DNA of 64,000 nt from an uncultured Clostridia bacterium. Its GTDB lineage: Bacteria; Bacillota; Clostridia; TANB77; CAG-508. The stretch is taken from positions 1 to 64,000 of the forward strand of contig CANQVJ010000001.1 of assembly GCA_947627295.1 (NCBI GenBank), given 5' to 3'. Positions 49,298 through 60,045 of this stretch are shown in pieces (the first letter of the stretch is position 1; each line of letters starts with the position of its first letter). The position numbers were made by a program, and so were the translations under genes. The notes below the pieces were generated by a model. That model saw nothing but the letters and a program-made list of their open reading frames with translations. It was not told the origin of the DNA and did not search any database.

Positions 49298-50156
49298 AGA
49301 AGATGAGTTATACCCTCAGCAATTAATGGATTTAGAAAATCCACCAAATGAATTATATACATTGGGAAATACTAATTTGTTTGATACATATAGTATAGCA
49401 ATAATTGGTTCAAGAGCAAGTACACCTGAAGGAAGAAAGGTTGCTAGAAAATTTGCAAGAGAGCTTGCTGTGCAAGGAATCACAATAGTTAGTGGTATGG
49501 CAAGAGGAATAGATTCAATGGCACATAGAGGAGCTTTAGAAGTTGGTGGAAATACAATAGCAGTTTTAGGTTCAGGGTTTGATAATATTTTTCCACCAGA
49601 AAATGAGAATTTGTTTAAAGAAATAGTTGAAAGGGGTCTGGTCGTTTCAGAATACCCACCAAATGAAACTGTAAAAAAGGAAAATTTTCCGAAGAGGAAT
49701 AGAATTGTTTGTGGTTTATCTTTGGGAGTGTTAATAATAGAAGCTGAATATAGAAGCGGTACAAGCATTACAGCAAGGCTTGCATATAAATATGGAAAAG
49801 AAATTTTTTGCATACCATGGGGAATTAATAATGCACATGGGGTTGGTACAAATAGGCTAATAAAATACGGAAAAGCAAAGTTAGTTACTAATGTTCAAGA
49901 AATCATGGAAGAATTTAGTTTCCTAAAATATAGTGAAGAAAAGGCAAATAGATTAAAAATAAGAAAGCCAAAAGTTGATAGCAAATATGAAGAAATATTT
50001 AGATTGATAAATTTCAAGCCAATTGATGCAGAAGAAATTTGTCGTGAAACTCAAAAAAATATAAGTGAAGTAAATATAATTTTAACAATGTTGGAACTTC
50101 AAGGATATATAAAAAAAGTAGCAGGGGGATTTATATGGGATACAAACAAACAATAG
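49281..50156 (+). CDS. dprA: DprA/Smf DNA-processing protein (second copy)
   Basis: About 291 residues. Rossmann-like domain (IIGSRASTPEGRK, SGMARGIDSMAHRGAL, AVLGSGFDNIFPPEN, FPKRNRIVCGLSLG) and a C-terminal winged-helix part (EEICRETQKNISEVNIILTMLELQGYIKK) absent from the first copy. No CGG in frame; the equivalent of the recoded AVPGS position reads CIPWGINNAHG. Co-transcribed between comM and yraN with overlaps on both sides. Confidence 0.9.
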   Translation: MKKIIKEDELYPQQLMDLENPPNELYTLGNTNLFDTYSIAIIGSRASTPEGRKVARKFARELAVQGITIVSGMARGIDSMAHRGALEVGGNTIAVLGSGFDNIFPPENENLFKEIVERGLVVSEYPPNETVKKENFPKRNRIVCGLSLGVLIIEAEYRSGTSITARLAYKYGKEIFCIPWGINNAHGVGTNRLIKYGKAKLVTNVQEIMEEFSFLKYSEEKANRLKIRKPKVDSKYEEIFRLINFKPIDAEEICRETQKNISEVNIILTMLELQGYIKKVAGGFIWDTNKQ

Positions 50157-50492
50157 GAGAAAAAGGGGAGAGCGAGGCATGTAAATACCTTGAATTAAAA
50201 GGTTATAATATTTTAGAAAAAAATTATAGATGTAAATTACGGAGAGGTGGATATTATTGCAAAAGATAAAAATAAGGAATTGGTTTTTGTAGAAGTAAAA
50301 ACTAGAAGTAGTTTAAAATATGGAAGGCCGGCAGAGGCAGTAAATTTAATAAAGCAATCACATATAAAAAATGTGGCATCTTATTTTATGTTAAAAAACA
50401 GGCTGTATAAGCAGCCTGTGAGATTTGATATTATAGAAATTCTAATTGGTAAAACTTGTTGGTTACATCATATAGTGGGTGCGTTTCAATAA
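50135..50492 (+). CDS. yraN: UPF0102 nuclease-fold protein YraN, one CGG +1 site
   Basis: About 118 residues after recoding. MGYKQTIGEKGESEACKYLELKGY is the family start in substance; CGG at 50240 then leads to a stop in zero frame. C + GGA gives RCKLGEVDIIAKD, where the GEVD acidic motif pairs with VFVEVKTRSS further on: the core of the restriction-endonuclease-like active site. The shift therefore falls at the first catalytic motif. Starts inside the dprA2 end (overlap of 22 bases). Role unknown, linked to DNA uptake or recombination by context. Confidence 0.93.
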
Positions 50493-50494
50493 TA

Positions 50495-52885
50495 TTATTT
50501 TTGATTTAATTTTGAATAAGAGCGTAATTTTTCTTCAACTAAGTAATTTACAGTACCAGCTGGGAAATGACCGCTTTTATCTTTCTTTCCTGCAGGAACA
50601 CCTGTTAAAATTTCAATTCCTTCTTCAATTGTAGAAATAGAATAAATATGGAATTGTTTATTTTTAACAGCTTCAATAACTTCATCATTTAATTGTAGGT
50701 TTTTAACATTTTGGTTTGGTATTACAACACCTTGTTCACCAGTTAATCCTCTCATTTTACATATCTGGAAGAAGCCTTCAATTTTTTCATTAACACCACC
50801 AATTGGTTGGATTTTACCTTTTTGGTTTACCGAACCAGTAACTGCAATTGATTGATTAATAGGTAGGTCAGATAAACTTGAAAGTAGGGCATATAACTCT
50901 GTACTAGAGGCACTATCTCCGTCAACTCCATTATATAATTGTTCAAAACAAATACTTGCATTTAAGCATAATGGAAATTCTTGTGCAAACATTTGGCCCA
51001 AATATCCAGTTAAAATCAATACACCTTTAGAGTGGGAAGAACCAGAAAGTTCAACTTCTCTTTCAATGTTTACAATTCCTTCTTTTCCGGCATAGGTATT
51101 AACAGTTATTTTAGCAGGTTTTCCAAATGTGTAATCTCCGAAAGAAAGAACTGTTAATCCGTTTATTTCACCAACTTCAAAACCAGAAGTATTAATTAAA
51201 ATGGAATTATCTTTAATCATATCTAAATATCTTGTATCATATTTTTTAACTCTTTCAAGTCTTTCTTTAAGAGCTTTATTAACATGTTCTGCTTTTATAG
51301 TTTTAGATTTTGCAAGTTTTGCCCATGTAGAAGATTCACCAACAACTTGCGCCAAATCATTAAATCTTGTAGATAACTTTGTTGTATCATTTGCAAGTTT
51401 TGAAGAATATTCAACAATTTTACCCATAGCTTTTTTATCAAGTGGAAGTAGTTCTTCTTGTTCACAGAAGCCACGCACAAAACGAGCAAGTTTAATAGCA
51501 TTTTCAGTGCAAATAGGTGCATCTTCTTCAAACTCAACTTTTATTTTAAATAATTTTCTAAAATCAGAATCCATTGATAAAAGTGTTTCATAAATTGAAG
51601 CATTACCTATTAGTAAAACTTTTAAGTCCAATGGAATAGGTTCAGGTTTTAAAGAAATCATAACCATTGAAGAATTTTGGTCTTGTGGATTTTCTATACC
51701 AACCTCTTTTATTCTTAAAGCTTTCTTTAATGCTTCATAGCAATATGGGTTAGCAAGCAAATCTTTTGCTTGGAAAATAATATAACCACCATTTGCTTTT
51801 TGTAATAAACCAGGCTTTAACATTGTAAAATCTGTTTTTAGTGAGCCATAATAATTTTCATATTCAATAGATCCAAAAATGTTGTGATAAGAGTAGTTGG
51901 AATCCATTATAACAGGTGCACCTTCAAGTTCACTATTATCAATAAATAAATTTACTCTGTAATTATCACATGGGTCAGGTCTTTTTTGAACAGGCCCCAT
52001 TTGCATTTGTTGTGGAACGGGTTGCCTTCTATCTCCGTCAATGAAATATGAAATATTTTTTAGAATATCTTGTTTAATATCATTTAAGAATTTTGTAATT
52101 TTCTTATTTCTCTTAAATTGAGATTTTAAATAATTTATATGCACATTAACTGTGGCTAAAGTTATATTAGATTGCCACTCAGATATTTTTTTATCTGAAT
52201 CTTTTTCTATTTCTTTTAATTTACCAATTGTAAGCATAATTTCTTCTTGAACAATATTTGCATTTTGTTCATAGACCTTTTTAACAGCTTCAGGTAATTT
52301 TTCATATTCAGCCTCTTCAATTGTGTTGCCGTCAACAATTGGCATCATATAAATTCCATTTTGTGCAGACTTTACATGGAAATTATATTTAGAGGCCTTT
52401 TTATCTAAAGATTCTATTAGAGAAGTACGCTTTTGATCAAATTCTTTTTTGATAAGAGATTTTTCCTTTTCAAAATCATCAGCATTAAAAGTTTTCTTAA
52501 TATCTTTTTTTACTTCTTTAATAAAACCGTCCATAGCTTCTTTAAATAATTTACCTTGACCTGCTGGAAGATTTATTGCAATAGGTTCATTAGGTGTATC
52601 AAAATTATATACATAGCACCAATCATTTGGAACCTTTTTTGTTTTAGCAACAGTTTTCAAATAATTTTTACTATACATAGTTTTGCCAACACCACTTGGA
52701 CCTTCTAAGTATAAATTATAACCTTTAACATCTACTTTTAACCCAAATTCTAGGGCGTTAATTCCTCTTTCTTGACCAATGCCTGAGCTAATAGGCTCTA
52801 GTTCATCAGTTGTTTTAAATTCAAAAACATCAGTATTAAACGACATCTTTAATTTCTTGTAACTTAATTCATTTTTCTTCTTCAT
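50495..52885 (-). CDS. Lon-like ATP-dependent protease (LonB/YcbZ type)
   Basis: About 796 residues. N-terminal ATPase with Walker A EGPSGVGKTMYS near 70, a long coiled insertion (about 135-300), AAA+ remainder, and a C-terminal S16 protease domain with Ser in DGDSASSTELYA and Lys in GGVNEKIEG. No membrane segment, so soluble YcbZ type rather than archaeal LonB. ATG 52885 chosen because GGAGG precedes it. Convergent with yraN, two bases apart. Several GAC GGN junctions but no in-frame CGG. Confidence 0.87.
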   Translation of the reverse strand: MKKKNELSYKKLKMSFNTDVFEFKTTDELEPISSGIGQERGINALEFGLKVDVKGYNLYLEGPSGVGKTMYSKNYLKTVAKTKKVPNDWCYVYNFDTPNEPIAINLPAGQGKLFKEAMDGFIKEVKKDIKKTFNADDFEKEKSLIKKEFDQKRTSLIESLDKKASKYNFHVKSAQNGIYMMPIVDGNTIEEAEYEKLPEAVKKVYEQNANIVQEEIMLTIGKLKEIEKDSDKKISEWQSNITLATVNVHINYLKSQFKRNKKITKFLNDIKQDILKNISYFIDGDRRQPVPQQMQMGPVQKRPDPCDNYRVNLFIDNSELEGAPVIMDSNYSYHNIFGSIEYENYYGSLKTDFTMLKPGLLQKANGGYIIFQAKDLLANPYCYEALKKALRIKEVGIENPQDQNSSMVMISLKPEPIPLDLKVLLIGNASIYETLLSMDSDFRKLFKIKVEFEEDAPICTENAIKLARFVRGFCEQEELLPLDKKAMGKIVEYSSKLANDTTKLSTRFNDLAQVVGESSTWAKLAKSKTIKAEHVNKALKERLERVKKYDTRYLDMIKDNSILINTSGFEVGEINGLTVLSFGDYTFGKPAKITVNTYAGKEGIVNIEREVELSGSSHSKGVLILTGYLGQMFAQEFPLCLNASICFEQLYNGVDGDSASSTELYALLSSLSDLPINQSIAVTGSVNQKGKIQPIGGVNEKIEGFFQICKMRGLTGEQGVVIPNQNVKNLQLNDEVIEAVKNKQFHIYSISTIEEGIEILTGVPAGKKDKSGHFPAGTVNYLVEEKLRSYSKLNQK

Positions 52886-53050
52886 TAGTTTCCTCCAAAA
52901 ATTTTCTTCTTTTAGTTTAGACAAAATTATCTACTTTTATTTTATATTACTTAAGAAAATTTGTAAATAGAAACTCACAAAAAATTATTACAATTTTGTA
53001 AGTTTTCTTTGGAAGGTTATATGATATAATGATATTGTGAGGTGAAAACT

Positions 53051-53734
53051 ATGTCAAAGAAAATTTTAGTTGTGGAAGATGATGAGAAATTAAGAAGTGA
53101 ATTAAAAATTTTTTTGAATAATAATGGATATGATGTAGAAATATTAGAAAACTTTGATAATGCAATAAAAGAAATTATAAGAATTAACCCAGATTTATTA
53201 TTATTAGATATAAATTTACCTAAAATAAATGGGCAATATGTGTGTAAAGAAGTTAGAAAAAATTCAAGTCTTCCAATAATAATTATAACAAGTAGAGATA
53301 ATGAAATAGACGAGTTATTAAGTATAAATTATGGAGCAGACCATTATATAACAAAACCTTTCAATGTTCAAATACTTTTAGCAAAAATAGCCTCACTATT
53401 AAAAAGGGCAGATTATTCAATAAACCAAGAGGTGGTCGACTGCGGTCAGTTTAAATTAAATATTTCTAAAAGTTTAGTAATAAAAGGAGATAAAAAAATT
53501 GAATTAACTAAAAACGAATTTAAAATTTTGAGATGTTTAATAAGTAGCAGGGATAAAATAGTTTCAAGAGAAGACATTATGAAGGATTTATGGGATAGTG
53601 AAAGTTTTATAGACGACAACACCCTAACTGTCAATATAACAAGGCTTAGAAACAAACTTGAAGAATTAGGGATAAAGGAATTGCTTGAAACTAAAAGAGG
53701 TCAAGGATATATTTTAAGAAGGGAAATGTTATGA
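53051..53734 (+). CDS. BceR-like response regulator
   Basis: About 227 residues. OmpR/PhoB type: acidic pair (VEDDEK), Asp in LLLLDINLPK near 52, Lys in YITKPFN, C-terminal winged helix (LTKNEFKILRCLI, LTVNITRLRNKLEE). A TATAAT at 53025-53030 lies shortly upstream. Overlaps the kinase start by four bases. Heads a module with kinase, ATPase and large permease, as in BceRS-BceAB. Confidence 0.9.
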   Translation: MSKKILVVEDDEKLRSELKIFLNNNGYDVEILENFDNAIKEIIRINPDLLLLDINLPKINGQYVCKEVRKNSSLPIIIITSRDNEIDELLSINYGADHYITKPFNVQILLAKIASLLKRADYSINQEVVDCGQFKLNISKSLVIKGDKKIELTKNEFKILRCLISSRDKIVSREDIMKDLWDSESFIDDNTLTVNITRLRNKLEELGIKELLETKRGQGYILRREML

Positions 53735-54741
53735 AGTATAGAGAATTTTTAAAAGATAAAATATTACAAATTGTGCTTTTGATGTTTGCAGTAATTACAA
53801 TAGAAATATTTTTACTAGCATATAGAGTTGATAATTTTATTAGAATATATATTTTTATATCAATTATGGGGATGTATCTAGTTGGTTTATTAATTGAGTA
53901 TTTAAAAAAGAAAAAATTTTATAAGAATATAACAGTTACATTGGATGAATTGCAAGAAAAATATTTGATTACAGAAATAATAAATACGCCAGACTTTATT
54001 GAGGGAAAGATTTTTAAAGAAATTGTAGAGCAAATTGATAAATCAATGCATGAAAACGTAAATAAGTATAAATACTTGAGCAAAGATTACAAAGAGTATA
54101 TAGAGCTTTGGATTCATGAAGTAAAAACGCCAATTGCAACATCTAGGATGATTATAGAAAATAATAAAAATGAAGTAACAAAAAGCATTGAAGAGGAGCT
54201 AGATAAACTAGAAAACTATATTGAACAGGCTTTGTTTTATGCAAGAAGCAATAATGTGGAAAAAGATTATTATATAAAGAAAAGCAATTTAAAAGATATT
54301 GTAAATGAGTGTATTAAGAAAAATAAAAATGAGTTAATACAAAACAAAATCCAAATTGATACAAAGAAGTTGGGGGTCGAAGCGGTCAATACAGATGCAA
54401 AATGGATTGTGTTTATACTAAATCAAATTATACAAAATAGCATTAAATATAAAAGTACGAAAATTAAGATTTATTCAGAAATAGGAAAAGAAAATATTAA
54501 ACTTTATGTAAAGGATAATGGAGTTGGAATAAAAGAAAACGAAATAAAAAGAGTGTTTGAAAAAGGCTTTACAGGTACAAATGGAAGAATTATAAATAAA
54601 AAGTCAACAGGAATTGGCTTGTATTTAAGTAAAAAGTTATGTGATAAATTAGGGGTTGCAATAAAAGTAATGTCAAATGAAGGTGTAACAGTAAAATTAG
54701 TGTTTCCGAATAACAGCTTTAATGAAGTGTTGCAAAATTGA
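53731..54741 (+). CDS. BceS-like intramembrane-sensing histidine kinase
   Basis: 336 residues. Two membrane helices (about 12-30 and 38-58) with almost no loop between, the hallmark of intramembrane-sensing kinases that receive the signal from the partner transporter. H-box ELWIHEVKTPIA, N-box QNSIKYKS, G-box STGIGLYLSKKL. No CGG in frame. Confidence 0.9.
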   Translation: MKYREFLKDKILQIVLLMFAVITIEIFLLAYRVDNFIRIYIFISIMGMYLVGLLIEYLKKKKFYKNITVTLDELQEKYLITEIINTPDFIEGKIFKEIVEQIDKSMHENVNKYKYLSKDYKEYIELWIHEVKTPIATSRMIIENNKNEVTKSIEEELDKLENYIEQALFYARSNNVEKDYYIKKSNLKDIVNECIKKNKNELIQNKIQIDTKKLGVEAVNTDAKWIVFILNQIIQNSIKYKSTKIKIYSEIGKENIKLYVKDNGVGIKENEIKRVFEKGFTGTNGRIINKKSTGIGLYLSKKLCDKLGVAIKVMSNEGVTVKLVFPNNSFNEVLQN

Positions 54742-54815
54742 AAGGTAAATGTAAGCTAAATCAATGGCAAAAAAAGATAAAGCATTTTATACTAAAATCA
54801 GAAAGGAGAATTTTT

Positions 54816-55584
54816 ATGGATAATATTTTAAGAGTAGAAAATTTAGAAAAGTATTATGGAAGTAAATCTAATTTAACAAAAGCCATTGATAATATTAGTT
54901 TTGATGTTGCAAAAAAAGAGTTTGTTGCAATTATGGGAGCAAGTGGAAGCGGAAAAACAACCCTTTTAAATTGTATTTCAACAATTGATAAAGTTACAAC
55001 AGGGCACATATTTGTAGGAGGAAAAGATATTACAAAGCTAAAAGGAAATAACTTAAATAAGTTTAGAAGAGAAGAACTTCGGATTTATTTTTCAGGATTT
55101 TAATTTACTAGAAACTTTAACTTGTTTTGAAAATATAGCAATTAGTTTGTCAATTCAAAAAGTTAATGCAAATCAAATAACTAAAAGGGTAATGGAAATT
55201 GCAAAAAAATTAGGAATATCTGAAATTTTAAACAAATATCCATATCAAGTTTCAGGTGGCCAAAAACAAAGAGTGGCAGCTGCAAGAGCAATAATTACAA
55301 ATCCACAGATTGTTTTAGCAGACGAGCCAACAGGTAGTTTGGATTCAAAATCAGCAAGGCAACTTTTAGAAAGTTTAGAATTTTTAAATAAAAAAATGGA
55401 AGCAACAATAATTTTAGTTACACATGATGCATTCTCAGCTTCGTATTCAGAAAGAGTTTTATTTATTAAAGACGGAAGAATTTTTAATGAAATAATAAGA
55501 GGTACAAGTAGTAGAAAAGAATTTTTTGAGAAAATCATAGAAGTTCAAACACTTCTTGGAGGTGATTTGAACGATGTATTATAA
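54816..55584 (+). CDS. BceA-like ABC ATPase, one CGG +1 site
   Basis: About 255 residues after recoding. Walker A GASGSGKTTLLN, Q-loop, signature VSGGQKQRVAAARA, Walker B VLADEPTGSLD, H-loop VTHDAF. CGG at 55080 gives ELRIYFSGF-stop in zero frame; C + GGA gives RREELGFIFQDFNLLETLT, the canonical Q-loop region. Without the shift only the Walker A third would be made. Start ATG 54816 after AAAGGAG. Overlaps the permease gene by 11 bases. Confidence 0.94.
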
Positions 55585-57684
55585 AAATAGCAAATTCTCA
55601 TATTTTAGATTGTCATTTAAAAATATGAAGAAAAGTTTCAAAGATTATGCAATATATTTTTTAACGCTTGTGTTAGGTGTTGCCATATTTTATATGTTCA
55701 ATTCAATCGATAGTCAACAGGCAATGATAGAAGTTTCAAGGTCAACAAAAGAAATAATACAATTAATGATTGAAATTTTGGGGTATGTTTCGGTTTTTGT
55801 TGCAATAATACTTGCATTACTAATAGTTTATGCAAATAAGTTTTTAATTAATAGAAGAAAAAAAGAATTTGGAATATATATGACACTTGGCATGGGAAAA
55901 AGACAAATTTCAAAAATTATCTTAATAGAAACAGTTTTCATAGGAATAATTTCACTTGCAATTGGTTTGATTATTGGAATATTTGCTTCACAATTTATGT
56001 CTATACTAATTGCCAAAATGTTTGAAGCTGATATGCATGAATTTCAATTTGTATTTTCAAAAGATGCCTGTATAAAAACTTGTATATATTTTGCCATAAT
56101 GTATTTTGTAGTAATGCTATTTAATACAATTACAATTTCAAGATATAAATTAATAAACCTAATAAATGCAAATAAGAAAAATGAAAAAATAAAAATGAAA
56201 AATCCAATAATTGCAGTAATTGTGTTTTTCATTGGAGTTGGAATTTTAGCATTTGCATATTGGAAGGTTGTATGTCGGAAATATGGAATTAGAAAAGGAA
56301 CTATTGCCACCAATTCTTATGGGTGTGATTCGGAACAGGGTTGGTGTTCTGGTCGCTTTCAGGATTCATTTTAAAAGTTATACAAAATGCAAAAAGTGTT
56401 TATTTAAAAGGAACTAATATGTTTGTGCTAAGACAAATTAATAATAAAATAAATACAACAGTAGTTAGTATGACAGTAATTTGCTTGATGCTATTTTTAA
56501 CAATTTCTGTTTTATCAACAGCTTTAGGAATAAGGGAGACTATGCAAAGAGAACTGATAGAAATGACCCCTGTAGATATTAATTTGGAAAAAAGAGCAAA
56601 CCTACCAGAAGTTTATAAAAATGAATATGAAAAAGAAAAAACTTCAACAAAGGAGCAAAGAGAAGATTCCAAAATTTCAATATATGAAACTTTAAAAAAC
56701 AATAAATTGGATATGAGTGTATTAAAAGATGTAATTGAAATTCCAATATATACATCTAAGGGATTGACTGTTGAAAAATTTTTATCAGATAAATATGAAA
56801 GTATTAATGAAAGGTTTCCCCGTTTGATGTATAGAATTGAAGAAGAAATTATAAAAGTTTCAGATTATAATAAAATAGCTAGATTGTATGGCTTACAAGA
56901 ATATAGTTTAAATGAAAATGAATATATTGTGCTTTGTGAATTTGATAATCAAACAGCAATTAGAAATGAACCATTGGCAGATAAAAACAATATTCTTGAG
57001 ATTGCAGGAAAAGAATATAATACAAAATATAATGAGTGCAAAGAAGGTTTTATAGAAATGTCAACAAGTCATACAAATACAGGAATTATATTAGTGCCAG
57101 ATAGTTGCCCATTAACAAGCAAGATGCAAAGCAAATACTTTTTAGTAGCAAATTACAATTCAAATACTGAGGAAGGTAAAGCTGAAATAGAAAAGAATTT
57201 TGTAAATGGCGAATCTGATTTAATACAGAGTTTAGACGAAAAAGGAATTAATATAGACGGTCTAACTAAAATTTCTTTAGTTGAATCAAGCGTAGGGTTA
57301 GCAACAATAGTAATATTTATTGCAATTTATTTAGGTGTAATATTTTTAATAGCAAGTAGTGCCATTTTAGCTTTGAAACAATTAACGGAAAGTTCAGATA
57401 ATAAAGAGCGTTACATTATTTTAAGAAAAATAGGTTGTGATGAGAAAATGATAAATAGTTCTTTATTTAAGCAAATAGGAATATTCTTTATTTTACCATT
57501 AATACTTGCAATAGTTCACTCAATATTTGGTATAAAATTTGGATTAAGAGTTTTAAATGGACTGCTATCTCCAACAGATATTTTGCCTTCAATAATAGTT
57601 TCGGCAATTGTAATTACAGTAATATATGGTGCATATTTTATAGCAACATACATCGAAAGTAAAAGAATAATCTCACAAGATTAA
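55574..57684 (+). CDS. BceB-like FtsX-domain permease, two CGG +1 sites
   Basis: About 702 residues after recoding, BceB length. Helix 1 near 25-45, three helices to about 200, further helices after 225, a large extracytoplasmic domain (about 310-520) and three C-terminal helices. CGG at 56276 and 56331 are 55 bases apart. C + GGA at each gives AYWKVVCGNMELEKELL and GVIGTGLVFWSLSGFILK, keeping a membrane helix intact; the zero frame after each site is meaningless. Exports or shields against cell-wall-active peptides in this family and signals to the kinase. Confidence 0.9.
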
Positions 57685-57718
57685 ATTTATACAAATGAGA
57701 AAAAATCGCAAAAACATA

Positions 57719-57746
57719 TTTACATTTTTAAAATATATGGTATAAT
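57719..57746 (+). promoter_or_regulatory. Promoter for the AAA/RloB pair
   Basis: TTTACA (57719-57724), 16-base spacer, TATAAT (57741-57746). Confidence 0.65.
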
Positions 57747-57795
57747 ATATTATATAATGAAAAATATAATATATAAATGAAGGGAGAAATAAAGT

Positions 57796-59145
57796 ATGTT
57801 ATTAAGTTTTACGATGAAAAACTTTAAATCGTTTTATGAGCTTACTAAAATTAGTATGATTGCTGATAATACAAAAAGGGAACTAAATGATAGATTAATA
57901 AAGATTAATGATAAGATAAACAAAAAAGTATTACCATCTATGGTTATTTATGGAGCAAATGCTAGTGGAAAAACTTCAATAATATCGGCTATAAATTTAC
58001 TAAAACAAATAGTTATAAATGGAACTATAAAAAAACAAATAAAAAATAGTGATATAAATAAATTAGATATAGTACCTTTTATACATGATAATAGAAAATT
58101 AAATGAACCTATTCATTTGGAAATCACATTTAAAACTGATGAGTATATTTATAATTATTTAATAGATATAAGTGCAAAATATACATCGAATATAAGAAAA
58201 ATAGTAAATGAAGAATTGAATAAAGTAGATTATAAGAAAATTGGCACATCAGTTAAAGAGGTTAAAACTAATATATTTAGGAGATATGAAGACAAAATTG
58301 AAATAAATAAAAATATAGAGATAATTAAAATCTTAGGAAAAAATGAAAAATATATAGAAGATATTTATGGATTAGAAAAAAATTTTAGTGAAAATTTAGA
58401 TAAGGAAGATTTATTTTTAACTACAGGATTTAAATCTATGATTAGTTTAAAAATGGAAAATGATATTATAAAATGGTTTCAAGAAAAACTAGTAACTATA
58501 ATAGATTTTAATCAAAGAGAACCTTTTGTAAAAATTGAGGATAATAATAAGAATACTAATAAAGTTTTTAAATATAAAAAACTAGATAAACTAATCAAGC
58601 TAGCAGATTTTGGACCACAAGAAATGGGATATATGAAAGATAATAACACAGGAGAGTATAAACTAAATTCATTTTATAAAACTAAAAATTCGAAAAATGG
58701 ATTAGTAATAGATTCAAAAATGATAGAATCTAGAGGTACAATCAAATTGATAGATTTTTGGATTGCTTTTATGGATATTTTTGAAAAAGGTGGAATATTT
58801 GTATTAGATGAATTTGATTGTTCGATACATCCTGAATTAATAGGTGGAATTATTGATTTGTTTAACAATAAAGAAATTAATGTTAATAATGCACAACTAA
58901 TTTTTAATACGCATAATCCTTTATATTTACAAAGAAAATTCTTTAGAAGAGATCAAATAATGTTTGTTGAAAAAAATGAAGAAACATATATGAGTTTGAT
59001 ATATAAGTTGTCAGATATAGAAATAAGAAATGATGCAAATTATTTAAAAAATTATTTTGAAGGTAAATTTGGTGCACTTCCATTTATAGATTTTGAATTA
59101 GTTCTTGATGAACAAAAACGAATGGAGAGAAAAACTTATGATTAA
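57796..59145 (+). CDS. AAA15/21-type ATPase, AbiLi/RloA-like defence protein
   Basis: 449 residues. ABC-type ATPase of the OLD/RloA kind: MLLSFTMKNFKSF at the N-terminus, Walker A YGANASGKTSII near 54, Walker B IFVLDEFDCSIHPEL near 335 and H-switch FNTHNPLYL near 375. No TOPRIM domain. Followed with an 8-base overlap by an RloB family protein, the arrangement of the AbiL abortive-infection system. More AT-rich than its neighbours and with its own promoter. No CGG in frame. Confidence 0.8.
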   Translation: MLLSFTMKNFKSFYELTKISMIADNTKRELNDRLIKINDKINKKVLPSMVIYGANASGKTSIISAINLLKQIVINGTIKKQIKNSDINKLDIVPFIHDNRKLNEPIHLEITFKTDEYIYNYLIDISAKYTSNIRKIVNEELNKVDYKKIGTSVKEVKTNIFRRYEDKIEINKNIEIIKILGKNEKYIEDIYGLEKNFSENLDKEDLFLTTGFKSMISLKMENDIIKWFQEKLVTIIDFNQREPFVKIEDNNKNTNKVFKYKKLDKLIKLADFGPQEMGYMKDNNTGEYKLNSFYKTKNSKNGLVIDSKMIESRGTIKLIDFWIAFMDIFEKGGIFVLDEFDCSIHPELIGGIIDLFNNKEINVNNAQLIFNTHNPLYLQRKFFRRDQIMFVEKNEETYMSLIYKLSDIEIRNDANYLKNYFEGKFGALPFIDFELVLDEQKRMERKTYD

Positions 59146-59713
59146 AAGAGAATATAGATGCTTTTTTGAAGGACAACAAGAAAAAATGTATTTTAATCAT
59201 TTAAGATTAAAAATAAATGAAGCTAAACCAAATGTAAGTATTAAATTTAGAGAAGTTTCAAAATTAACTGTTTTAGAAAGAAGTGTAACAGCAGTACCTA
59301 AAATAGCAGTGTTTGATTATGATATGAATAAAACTGAATTTGAAAAAAAGGTGAAAATTTGCAAAAAAACAAAGGTACTTTATTCTAATCTTAATTTTGA
59401 TTTATGGATATTACTACATAAGTCGAAATTTGAAAAAACAGTTCAAAACAATAGTGCATATATTAAATTAGTAAGAGAAGCATATAATTTATCTAAAAAT
59501 TCAAATATTAAATCTAAACAGAATATAGAAAAAATTTTAAAATGTATTGAAATAGAAGATATAAAAAATGCTATTGAAAATGCAGAAATAATAATGAAAA
59601 GTAAATTACAAAAAGATAGGATTGAAGTTAATAAAAAATTTTCATACTATGATAATCCTTCTATTAATGTAAATAATTTTATAAAGGAGCTCTTCAAAGA
59701 ATGTGGAATATAA
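59138..59713 (+). CDS. RloB-like protein (AbiLii)
   Basis: About 191 residues. RloB signature: FFEGQQEKMYFNHL near 8 (TOPRIM-like Glu), VFDYDMNKTEF near 63 and YSNLNFDLWILLHK near 87. Start at 59138 after GGAGAG, overlapping the ATPase end. Probably the effector nuclease of an abortive-infection pair (inference from family context). Confidence 0.78.
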   Translation: MIKREYRCFFEGQQEKMYFNHLRLKINEAKPNVSIKFREVSKLTVLERSVTAVPKIAVFDYDMNKTEFEKKVKICKKTKVLYSNLNFDLWILLHKSKFEKTVQNNSAYIKLVREAYNLSKNSNIKSKQNIEKILKCIEIEDIKNAIENAEIIMKSKLQKDRIEVNKKFSYYDNPSINVNNFIKELFKECGI

Positions 59714-59768
59714 AACATGCATATTCACATATTATGTAAAGATATCATATTTTATAATAGGTGATATT

Positions 59769-60008
59769 ATGTGCAAAAGTATTCCATTAAGCAAATTAAA
59801 ATTAAATAAAAAAGCAAGAATTTCATATATAGATTGTAATACTAAACAAAAGGAGCGTTATTGGAATTTAGGCATTATAAAAGGAACTTTAATTGTACCT
59901 ATTTTTAAAAGTCCTTTTGGTAATCCAACTGCATATGAAATAAGAAAAAGTATTATTGCAATTCGTAAAGATAATTCTGAAAAAATTTATGTGGAACCTT
60001 TAACTTAG
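59769..60008 (+). CDS. feoA: FeoA-like ferrous iron transport protein
   Basis: About 79 residues. SH3-like Feo[43 protein letters not shown] and [18 protein letters not shown] are the family blocks in substance. ATG 59769 after AGGTGAT. Upstream of feoB by 37 bases. Confidence 0.82.
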   Translation: MCKSIPLSKLKLNKKARISYIDCNTKQKERYWNLGIIKGTLIVPIFKSPFGNPTAYEIRKSIIAIRKDNSEKIYVEPLT

Positions 60009-60045
60009 GTTCTGCATATTTTTTGTTAGAAGGGGGAGATTTGTT

